Below are positions 1-13,683 of a DNA stretch of 64,000 nt, one piece after another. Below the pieces are notes generated by a model. That model did no database searches and was not told the origin of the DNA. It worked only from the letters and a program-made list of their open reading frames with translations. Numbering within the stretch: the first letter of the stretch is position 1; every line of letters starts with the position of its first letter. Location: assembly GCA_958350755.1 (NCBI GenBank), contig CATWID010000001.1:62001-126000 (forward strand), in the 5' to 3' direction. The stretch comes from an uncultured Collinsella sp. GTDB taxonomy: Bacteria; Actinomycetota; Coriobacteriia; Coriobacteriales; Coriobacteriaceae. Both the position numbers and the translations under genes were made by a program.

Positions 1-14
1 AGAAGGCAGCCTAG
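1..14 (+). CDS. 3' end of the upstream gene, probably rplJ (L10)
   Basis: Only the last codons are in the window, reading Lys-Ala-Ala and a TAG stop at 12-14. In bacteria the gene just before rplL is almost always rplJ, so L10 is the likely identity, but that rests on position alone. The roughly 100 bases up to rplL are GC-rich and contain a small GCGGC/GCCGC hairpin. Confidence 0.4.
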
Positions 15-116
15 TTGCTGTTTTCACCCGCGGCGGCAACGCCGCACCCCTGGCGCATTCGCGCCGTGTTTTAACTGATCTCCGTGCATCCGCACGGAAA
101 CCGAAAGGACTTAGAA

Positions 117-494
117 ATGGCTAAGCTTACCACCGATGAGATCATCGATGCTCTTAAGGAAATGACCCTTCTCGAGGCTTCCGAGCTCGTCAAGGCTATC
201 GAGGACACCTTCGGCGTTTCCGCCGCTGCTCCTGCTGCTGTTGTCGCCGCTCCCGCTGCTGGCGCTGCTGAGGCCGAGGAGAAGACCGAGTTTGACGTCG
301 TGCTCGAGGGCTTCGGCGACAACAAGATCCAGGTCATCAAGGCCGTCCGTGAGCTCACCAACCTTGGCCTGAAGGAGGCCAAGGAGGTCGTCGAGGGCGC
401 TCCCAAGGCTGTTCTCGAGGGTGCCAAGAAGGAGGACGCCGAGGCTGCCAAGGAGAAGCTCGAGGCTGCTGGCGCTGCTGTCACCCTCAAGTAA
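117..494 (+). CDS. rplL: 50S ribosomal protein bL12 (L7/L12)
   Basis: Stalk protein of the large ribosomal subunit; it recruits translation GTPases such as the EF-G encoded further on in this window. The 125-residue product has the normal family length: an N-terminal dimerisation helix (MAKLTTDEIIDALKEM), an Ala/Pro-rich hinge near residues 37-55, and the C-terminal GTPase-binding fold with the motif GLKEAKEVVEGAPK. The ATG at 117 follows GAAAGGA; an in-frame ATG at 84 would add 11 residues unlike any L12. It is probably the last gene of an L10-L12 operon, since a strong terminator follows at once. Confidence 0.97.
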   Translation: MAKLTTDEIIDALKEMTLLEASELVKAIEDTFGVSAAAPAAVVAAPAAGAAEAEEKTEFDVVLEGFGDNKIQVIKAVRELTNLGLKEAKEVVEGAPKAVLEGAKKEDAEAAKEKLEAAGAAVTLK

Positions 495-521
495 TCAGGC
501 TTTCTCGCCAGATTCCTTTGC

Positions 522-555
522 AGACGGGGTTCGCATTGCGAGCCCCGTCTTTTTT
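522..555 (+). terminator. Rho-independent terminator after rplL
   Basis: A 13-bp stem (AGACGGGGTTCGC paired with GCGAGCCCCGTCT, one G-T pair) with a 3-nt loop runs straight into six T residues. Confidence 0.93.
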
Positions 556-684
556 GTTTTTCGGTCCCTCGGCATCGGTTGCTCAAACTGCCATGTTCTG
601 TGATTTGCGTCGTATCGGGTGCCCTGCCGTTGGGCAATAAAATTGCACCATTCGAGCAATAATTTGCGTTGACCTGCTGAAGAA

Positions 685-712
685 TTGTCTCTGCCTTGTA
701 GCGACATATAGT
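685..712 (+). promoter_or_regulatory. Candidate sigma-70-type promoter for galU
   Basis: TTGTCT at 685-690 and TATAGT at 707-712 are separated by 16 bp, about 95 bp upstream of the galU start. This is a sequence match only. The rest of the 495-808 gap holds the rplL terminator and no other recognisable element. Confidence 0.45.
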
Positions 713-808
713 TCCAGCGGTAAGATGCTTGGGTATCGCAATTTGGTCTGCGGCTGTGTGCCGCACGCATGGGGCGCTTTTGCGCCTGCGAAAGGATCTT
801 TGAATAAC

Positions 809-1717
809 ATGAAGGCAATCATCCCCGCCGCCGGTCTTGGCACGCGTTTTCTGCCTGGCACCAAGTGCACGCCCAAAGAGATGCTGCCGGTGCTCGACAA
901 GCCCGTCATTCAGTACGTCGTCGAGGAGGCGCTCGAGCCCGAGGAGGTCGACGATGCCATCATCGTTACTTCTCCCGGTAAGCCCGAGCTACTGAACTAC
1001 TTCCAGCCTGATCGCTCGCTCGAGAACCTGCTGCGCGAGCGCGGCAAGAACGCCTATGCCGATGCTGTCGCCCACGCTGGCGGTATGCCGGTCGACTTCC
1101 GTTATCAGTACGAGCCCAAGGGCCTCGGCCATGCTATTCGCTCTGCTGCCGACGCCGTGGCAGGGGAGAACTTCCTGGTTCTTCTGGGCGACTACGTTGT
1201 GCCTAACCGCGATATCTGCGACAAGATGCTCGCCGTTTCCAAGGAGCACGGTGGCGCTTCGGTTATCGCCGTCGCTGCTTGCTCGCCCGAGGAAGTCAGC
1301 CGCTACGGCGTTATCGCCGGCGAGCGCGTCGGTTCGCTCGAGGGCGCCGAGAACGTTGCCGATGCCGAGCCGGGCGCTGTCTGGCGCATCGGCGGTCTGG
1401 TCGAGAAGCCCGCTCCCGAGGCGGCTCCGTCCAACCTGTACATCGTCGGTCGCTACCTGCTGAGCCCGCTGGTCATGGACTTGCTGGCAGATCAGCAGGC
1501 CGGCAAGGGCGGCGAGATCCAGCTCACCGACGCCATGGCCCGTTCGCTCGACCGCGAGGCCATGTACGCCGTCGTCATCGACCCGCTGTCGGGCTACGAC
1601 ACCGGCACTCCCTCTGGCTGGATGGCAACCAACGCCCTCATGGCAGCAAGCGACCCTCGCTTTGCCGATGCCTTCTGGGACGCCATCGACGAGCGCGGCG
1701 GCTTGATGCGCAAATAA
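809..1717 (+). CDS. galU: UTP--glucose-1-phosphate uridylyltransferase
   Basis: Makes UDP-glucose from UTP and glucose 1-phosphate, the precursor for cell-surface polysaccharide and galactose metabolism; cytoplasmic. The 302-residue product has the nucleotidyltransferase signature AAGLGTRFLPGTK at residues 7-19, an LGDY motif in the nucleotide-binding half, the VEKP segment and GGEIQLTDA, all diagnostic of the GalU family. The ATG at 809 is chosen because AAAGGAT lies 12 bases upstream; an in-frame start at 725 would prepend residues foreign to the family. It is a single-gene unit between two terminators. Confidence 0.95.
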   Translation: MKAIIPAAGLGTRFLPGTKCTPKEMLPVLDKPVIQYVVEEALEPEEVDDAIIVTSPGKPELLNYFQPDRSLENLLRERGKNAYADAVAHAGGMPVDFRYQYEPKGLGHAIRSAADAVAGENFLVLLGDYVVPNRDICDKMLAVSKEHGGASVIAVAACSPEEVSRYGVIAGERVGSLEGAENVADAEPGAVWRIGGLVEKPAPEAAPSNLYIVGRYLLSPLVMDLLADQQAGKGGEIQLTDAMARSLDREAMYAVVIDPLSGYDTGTPSGWMATNALMAASDPRFADAFWDAIDERGGLMRK

Positions 1718-1738
1718 GCCTTCGGGCATCGACATTTA

Positions 1739-1770
1739 CGGGTGCGGACTTCGGTCTGCACCCGTTTTTT
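1739..1770 (+). terminator. Rho-independent terminator after galU
   Basis: CGGGTGCGGAC, a TTCG tetraloop and GTCTGCACCCG form an 11-bp stem with one wobble pair, followed by six T residues. Confidence 0.95.
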
Positions 1771-1792
1771 ATGCGAGCTACAGCTTAGCCCC

Positions 1793-1962
1793 GGAAAGTG
1801 CGGCCCACAATTTGGTCGAATTCTGGGACGCGCTTTCCGGTTGGAGCCCCTAGCGGAAACTGCGACCCGGAATTTCGGGTCAGAACGGGATATGCTTTCC
1901 CAAACAGGGCTCAACCGGAAACTGCGACCCAGTTTGAGGCCTCAAAACGGGATGTAATTTCC
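1793..1962. repeat. Alternating inverted-repeat array, short copy (3 units)
   Basis: Three units lie between galU and rpoB. Each has a 14-bp arm GGAAA..CCC, exactly 18 nt, the inverted arm GGG..TTTCC, then 16 nt before the next unit. Arms start at 1793, 1855 and 1917. The same family forms the long array at 62808-63437. No protein gene is credible here; the short open frames crossing it are products of the repeats. Upstream-facing sequence up to rpoB carries only a promoter candidate. Confidence 0.85.
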
Positions 1963-2124
1963 GTCCGGCCAACCCTCGCTGCCATTCTGCCGTTCAGAGG
2001 CCCGCACCAGCGGTCTCGTTCACAGAAAATATATGAACAGGTGTTCGATACACACCTATCTACCTGCGTGTTTCCTGTCGAAAAACTTTGCTACTCCAAA
2101 AACTCAATCGCGTCAAGGCTTTTC

Positions 2125-2152
2125 TTGCCCAACGGTCGGTACCTGATAAACT
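2125..2152 (+). promoter_or_regulatory. Candidate promoter for rpoBC
   Basis: TTGCCC at 2125-2130, 16 bp, then TAAACT at 2147-2152, some 75 bp before the rpoB start. The match is moderate. A separate rpoBC promoter makes sense because rplL and galU each end in a terminator. Confidence 0.4.
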
Positions 2153-2225
2153 ATTAGGTTGCGATAACTGGCGAAGCCATGCCTCGCCAACACACCGAGC
2201 ATTTCCGTGAAGGAGGAAAAACCTG

Positions 2226-5717
<3,492 letters not shown>

Positions 5718-5723
5718 TTGACT

Positions 5724-10199
<4,476 letters not shown>

Positions 10200-10244
10200 C
10201 TAGTTCCGCCGTTCTAACGAACGGCGGCGACCTCCGTCGCTGCG

Positions 10245-10342
10245 CGGCCCCCAGAGTTACAATCTGTCATTCAAAAGGCAGGGCATGACCAAAAGGTCAA
10301 TGCCCTGCCTTTTTCATGCCACCTTGTACGCTCTGGGGGCCG
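10245..10342 (+). terminator. rpoC terminator nested inside a larger inverted repeat
   Basis: The terminator itself is GGCAGGGCAT(T)GACC with an AAAA loop at 10274-10315, followed by five T. It sits inside a perfect 12-bp outer inverted repeat, CGGCCCCCAGAG (10245-10256) with CTCTGGGGGCCG (10331-10342). A separate hairpin, CCGCCGTT/AACGGCGG, occupies 10207-10226. Confidence 0.88.
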
Positions 10343-10381
10343 CTCGCTTGCGTATGCTCAACCTGTTGCGTTCCGTTGATC

Positions 10382-10420
10382 CCTTGCCAAAAAAGGGACA
10401 GGTTTATTTTGGTAGGTTTT
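10382..10420 (-). repeat. Dispersed 'AAATAAACCTGTCCC' repeat, copy 1
   Basis: The reverse strand carries CCAAAATAAACCTGTCCC followed by a T run and GGCA. The same element recurs at 12327-12369 and 48309-48351. It lies between the rpoC terminator and the ECF sigma promoter. Confidence 0.75.
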
Positions 10421-10433
10421 TCCTGCTTGAATT

Positions 10434-10460
10434 TGAAACATTTCGTCCGGTCAGAGCGTA
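10434..10460 (+). promoter_or_regulatory. Putative ECF-type (sigma-W-like) promoter ahead of the sigma factor gene
   Basis: TGAAAC at 10434-10439 and CGTA at 10457-10460 are 17 bp apart. Bacillus sigma-W-type promoters have TGAAAC and CGTA at 16-17 bp spacing. Being directly upstream of an ECF sigma gene, it suggests autoregulation, which is a common arrangement for this family. Confidence 0.6.
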
Positions 10461-10510
10461 TCTATGGTGAGGGCCTCATCGAGAACTATTAACGTCACCG
10501 GGAGGTGATT

Positions 10511-11029
10511 ATGGAAGAACAAGCATTTAGACAGGCGGTCGAAGACCACCGGGATGTCGTGTTTCGGATCGCGTTGACGTACCTGCGTGATCGCGCCGAC
10601 GCCGACGATGTCGCTCAAGACGTCTTTCTGAAGTTACTCAAAAGCGATGCGCAATTTGAAAGCTGGGAACATCTTCGTCGATGGCTTATCCGGGTCACGA
10701 TCAATGAATGCAAATCTCTCTTTCGAAAGCCGTGGAGACGCGTGGAGGATATTGAGAACCTGGCCGATTCGCTTTCGATGGCGCAGGACGAGACCAAGGC
10801 CGTCCTGTCGGACGTCATGCGGCTTCCAGAACGATTTCGTATCCCCATCGTGCTCTATTACTATCTGGGCTTCTCGACTTCAGAGATTGCCGAGTTGTTG
10901 CACGTACCAGCCGCGACCGTTCGAACGCGTTTAGCTCGCGGCAGATCGAAACTCAAGTTCATCCTAGAGGAGGGCGACCGTGAAATCCAACCAAATCAAG
11001 CAGGCCTTCGAGTCCGTCCAAGCCGATAG
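10511..11029 (+). CDS. ECF-type RNA polymerase sigma factor
   Basis: Redirects RNA polymerase to a stress or envelope regulon. The 172-residue protein has sigma region 2 (FRIALTYLRDRADADDVAQDVFLKLL, residues about 17-45) and region 4 (LPERFRIPIVLYYYLGFSTSEIAELL..ATVRTRLARGRSKL, about 105-155), with no region 1 or 3, which defines the ECF group. The ATG at 10511 is five bases after GGGAGG; a GTG at 10505 overlaps that site. The last 50 bases overlap the next gene, a probable membrane anti-sigma factor, so the two are translationally coupled. AT content is higher than in the flanking ribosomal genes. Confidence 0.92.
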   Translation: MEEQAFRQAVEDHRDVVFRIALTYLRDRADADDVAQDVFLKLLKSDAQFESWEHLRRWLIRVTINECKSLFRKPWRRVEDIENLADSLSMAQDETKAVLSDVMRLPERFRIPIVLYYYLGFSTSEIAELLHVPAATVRTRLARGRSKLKFILEEGDREIQPNQAGLRVRPSR

Positions 11030-12056
11030 CGATCTTGCTGACCGTGTTCTTTATGCCGCTGCTGGTGAGCCGCTTCGCCGAAAGGGTCACGCGAAGCCTC
11101 TGTATGTTGCTGTGATCGGATGCCTTGCCGGGGTGTTGGCGACCGGAGGGGTCGCCTACGCCGTTGTCAATTCCAGTTATTTTGCCTCTGCCTGGGGAAA
11201 CCATGGCAACGGAGAGTCCGTTACCTGGACTCAAGGTGGCTCGTCGGGGACTAAATATACCTACACCAGAGAGTTTGGTGATGGTATCGCGCCCCAAAGC
11301 TTGGAGGGTTCAGTACAGAAGGTCAATCTGTCCGTCGAGGGCAACGGCTATACACTCGACATTCATGATATGGCTATCGACCAAAACGGCTGCGGTGCTG
11401 TGACGTTTACGCTGTCCAATCCAAATGGTGTTAACTACTACAAGCCGGCAGCAGAGACAGGCGAACTTGTTCTCTATGGTGAAGAAGAACAAGGCATCGG
11501 TACACCCAGCATGAACTTCGGCGAGGAATGGGCTGATACACGCTGCACCATTGATAAAGACACATCAAGCGACACGGTCATTAACGGCACGATGTACTTT
11601 GCATCTTGGAATCGCGATCGAGATTTACGACATGCGGTCACCTGGAATATCAGTTGGACGGAGGGCAAAGGTGAGGATGCGAAGGTGATCGAGGTATCGA
11701 CGCCAGAGTTTAACGTCGGAGCGCACGTCGATACAAAAGAACTCCGCTCCGATGACTCGCCTCTCGAGATCAGTCCGTTTTCCATCCAGACGCACATCGA
11801 TGATCTGGGCTATGAAGCAGTTGATCATAAACTGACCGTCACCTACAAGGATGGGTCAGAGCAGATTATCGAAGATGACGACGCAGGGGCGTACAATTTC
11901 TATGTTTCGATGGGACGCAATAGCGGAGAGAACATTTGGGTGCCAACGAAGTTGATTGATGTCGACCAAGTGGTTTCAGTAACGCTCGAAGGCACACGCT
12001 GCACTTCAACAGGGGGCGCCGAAACGTCGGAACCCTTTACCATCGTCTATTCGTAA
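10980..12056 (+). CDS. Probable membrane-anchored anti-sigma factor with a large extracytoplasmic domain
   Basis: 358 residues, beginning with a GTG that follows GAGGAGG and lies inside the 3' end of the sigma gene. A short cytoplasmic N-terminus (about 40 residues) is followed by one transmembrane helix (LYVAVIGCLAGVLATGGVAYAVV, about 41-63) and about 290 residues outside the cell, rich in beta-prone, charged and Gly/Ser segments. Sigma factor overlap plus this topology is the usual anti-sigma arrangement (family known as RsiV/DUF4179-like proteins in Firmicutes). I do not recognise the outer domain, so what it senses is unknown. The gene ends in its own terminator. Confidence 0.65.
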   Translation: MKSNQIKQAFESVQADSDLADRVLYAAAGEPLRRKGHAKPLYVAVIGCLAGVLATGGVAYAVVNSSYFASAWGNHGNGESVTWTQGGSSGTKYTYTREFGDGIAPQSLEGSVQKVNLSVEGNGYTLDIHDMAIDQNGCGAVTFTLSNPNGVNYYKPAAETGELVLYGEEEQGIGTPSMNFGEEWADTRCTIDKDTSSDTVINGTMYFASWNRDRDLRHAVTWNISWTEGKGEDAKVIEVSTPEFNVGAHVDTKELRSDDSPLEISPFSIQTHIDDLGYEAVDHKLTVTYKDGSEQIIEDDDAGAYNFYVSMGRNSGENIWVPTKLIDVDQVVSVTLEGTRCTSTGGAETSEPFTIVYS

Positions 12057-12063
12057 GATTTGG

Positions 12064-12096
12064 GGCCGCTTTCTACTAGGGGAAGCGGCCTTCTTT
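12064..12096 (+). terminator. Terminator after the anti-sigma gene
   Basis: GGCCGCTT at 12064-12071 pairs with AAGCGGCC at 12083-12090, followed by TTCTTT. Confidence 0.8.
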
Positions 12097-12141
12097 GCGG
12101 TAAATGGGCGGTTAGACCGCACGATATTCGCCTGCATTCCT

Positions 12142-12262
12142 GAAGTATGCGGCAAAATCTTGATGGGTCGACCACACCGTATATGCTCAAGCGCTCTACC
12201 TGCGGGTTTATTATCGCAAAACCCCGGTGCGCTCGGCGGGTCCAGAATTTGCCGCATACTTC
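12142..12262. repeat. Imperfect inverted repeat with 19-bp arms around 83 nt
   Basis: GAAGTATGCGGCAAAATCT (12142-12160) and AGAATTTGCCGCATACTTC (12244-12262) are complementary at 18 of 19 positions. The interior contains a second hairpin, CGGGTTT with AAACCCCG. It could be a small non-autonomous mobile element or a structured RNA. The 12097-12738 gap holds this element, the AAATAAACCTGTCCC repeat, the long palindrome described next and the rpsL promoter, but no credible gene. Confidence 0.7.
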
Positions 12263-12326
12263 CGAAAGCGCCGCCGATTTCCATGCGACAGGTGAGAGCA
12301 GATCACCGTTGGAGCGCGACGTTTCC

Positions 12327-12369
12327 CCAGATAAAACCGACCAAAATAAACCTGTCCCTTTTTGGCAGG
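12327..12369 (+). repeat. Dispersed 'AAATAAACCTGTCCC' repeat, copy 2
   Basis: 43 bp beginning CCAGATAAAACC and ending TTTTTGGCAGG; nearly identical to 48309-48351, and matched in its central part by the reverse-strand copy at 10382-10420. Confidence 0.8.
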
Positions 12370-12393
12370 TAACGTTGCCCCGACGAGCGCGTC

Positions 12394-12532
12394 GGATTCC
12401 CGGCCCGGGCGGCCCGCCGTTTAAGTTTGTCGCGAGTTCCGCACGCAAAGGAAAGCACTTAATGTGCTTTCCGTCTTGCGCAGGACTGTAGAGCAGCAAA
12501 CTTAAACAGCGGGCCGCCCGGGCCGGGGATCC
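12394..12532. repeat. Long palindromic element with conserved core, copy 1
   Basis: Outer arms 12394-12429 and 12497-12532 are complementary at 34 of 36 positions. The 67-nt core between them (12430-12496) begins TCGCGAGTTCCGCACGCAA and ends GGACTGTAGAGCAG, and includes an inner hairpin GGAAAGCAC-TTAAT-GTGCTTTCC (12450-12472). The core is almost identical at 29699-29767, but the outer arms there are unrelated in sequence. The reverse strand is open but its translation has no family features. Confidence 0.9.
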
Positions 12533-12592
12533 GCCAGCGCGCACAGGAGGGGATTCCTTTTGTGTAGGCTTTGCGGAAATGTGCCAATTTTG

Positions 12593-12645
12593 GGATACGC
12601 CCGGCGGCGTGGTCTGTTGACGGCACAGCTAACGCCACGTATCCT
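12593..12645 (+). promoter_or_regulatory. rpsL operon promoter with upstream GGATACGCCCG motif
   Basis: TTGACG (12617-12622), 17 bp, TATCCT (12640-12645) is a good sigma-70-type promoter about 95 bp before rpsL. Just upstream, GGATACGCCCG-N4-CGTG at 12593-12611 recurs before rplC (29862) and in the form GGACACGCCCG-N4-CGTG before rplB (31727). Confidence 0.7.
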
Positions 12646-12738
12646 ATCGAACTGCGTGTTTCGTAGGGGGATGCTGACCCCTCGATTCAAGCCGTTGCAC
12701 TTTACAGAAAGCTGGAATCATTCGAGAAGGAGTACGCT

Positions 12739-13116
12739 TTGCCTACTATTAACCAGCTGGTTCGCCAGGGCCGTCGTTCCGTGCCCAAGAAGTCCAAGAA
12801 CGCTGCTCTGCAGCACAACTCCCAGAAGCGCGGCGTGTGCACCCGCGTCTTCACCACGAGCCCCAAGAAGCCGAACTCGGCTCTTCGTAAGGTTGCCCGT
12901 GTTCGCCTTGTCAACGGCATCGAAGTTACTGCTTACATCCCGGGTGAGGGCCACAACCTGCAGGAGCACTCCATCGTGCTCGTCCGCGGCGGTCGTGTCC
13001 GTGACCTCCCTGGTGTCCGTTATCACGTCATCCGTGGCGCCTACGACGCCGCTCCGGTCCAGAACCGTATGCAGGCCCGTTCCAAGTACGGTGCTAAGCG
13101 CCCCAAGGCTAAATAA
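12739..13116 (+). CDS. rpsL: 30S ribosomal protein uS12
   Basis: Decoding-centre protein of the small subunit. The 125 residues match the family from PTINQLVRQGRR to the basic C-terminus, including the streptomycin-site loop TSPKKPNSALRK (about 41-51) and GVRYHVIRG. The start is a TTG at 12739 after GAGAAGGAG; no ATG is available at the conserved N-terminus. First gene of the str operon rpsL-rpsG-fusA-rpsJ. Confidence 0.97.
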   Translation: MPTINQLVRQGRRSVPKKSKNAALQHNSQKRGVCTRVFTTSPKKPNSALRKVARVRLVNGIEVTAYIPGEGHNLQEHSIVLVRGGRVRDLPGVRYHVIRGAYDAAPVQNRMQARSKYGAKRPKAK

Positions 13117-13190
13117 GCCAGATAACGTTTTGATACTTTCGCCGTGTGCCGTCTTGAGCGCCGCACGGTAGACACTTAAGGAGATTTCAC

Positions 13191-13664
13191 ATGCCGCGTC
13201 GTGCAGCAGCTAATCGTCGTGAGGTTCAGCCTGACGCCGTTTACAACAACCGCCTGGTGACTCAGCTCATCAACAAGGTCCTTCTTGACGGCAAGAAGGC
13301 CACCGCTGAGCGCATCGTTTACACCGCTTTCGAGATCGTTGCCGAGAAGTCTGAGGGTGGCGACGCTCTCGCTACCTTCAAGAAGGCTATGGACAACGTC
13401 AAGCCCACGCTCGAGGTTAAGCCCAAGCGTGTCGGCGGCGCTACCTATCAGGTCCCGATGGAGGTCAACTCCCGTCGTTCCACCGCTCTGGGTATCCGCT
13501 GGATCGTCAACTTCTCCCGCGCTCGCAAGGAGAAGACCATGGCCGAGCGTCTCGCCAACGAGATCCTCGACGCCTCCAACGGCCTGGGCGCTTCCGTCAA
13601 GAAGCGTGAGGACGTCTTCAAGATGGCCGAGGCCAACCGCGCGTTCTCTCACTATCGTTGGTAA
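13191..13664 (+). CDS. rpsG: 30S ribosomal protein uS7
   Basis: Primary 16S rRNA-binding protein that nucleates the head of the small subunit. 157 residues, typical length, starting PRRAAANRREVQPD with the conserved VTQLINKVLLDGKK and RRSTALGIRWIV segments and ending HYRW. ATG at 13191 after TAAGGAG. It is 75 bp from rpsL and 20 bp from fusA, so part of the str operon. Confidence 0.97.
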   Translation: MPRRAAANRREVQPDAVYNNRLVTQLINKVLLDGKKATAERIVYTAFEIVAEKSEGGDALATFKKAMDNVKPTLEVKPKRVGGATYQVPMEVNSRRSTALGIRWIVNFSRARKEKTMAERLANEILDASNGLGASVKKREDVFKMAEANRAFSHYRW

Positions 13665-13683
13665 GTTAAGGTAAGGAACTAAC

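Noticed and set aside
12047..12544. Reverse-strand frame over the palindromic element, with a similar peptide (SPAQDGxHIKCxPLRAELA) also at 29.7 kb
   Set aside because: The peptide is the translation of the conserved core. The frames differ outside it, start and ribosome signals are missing, and paired base changes point to nucleic-acid structure rather than protein.
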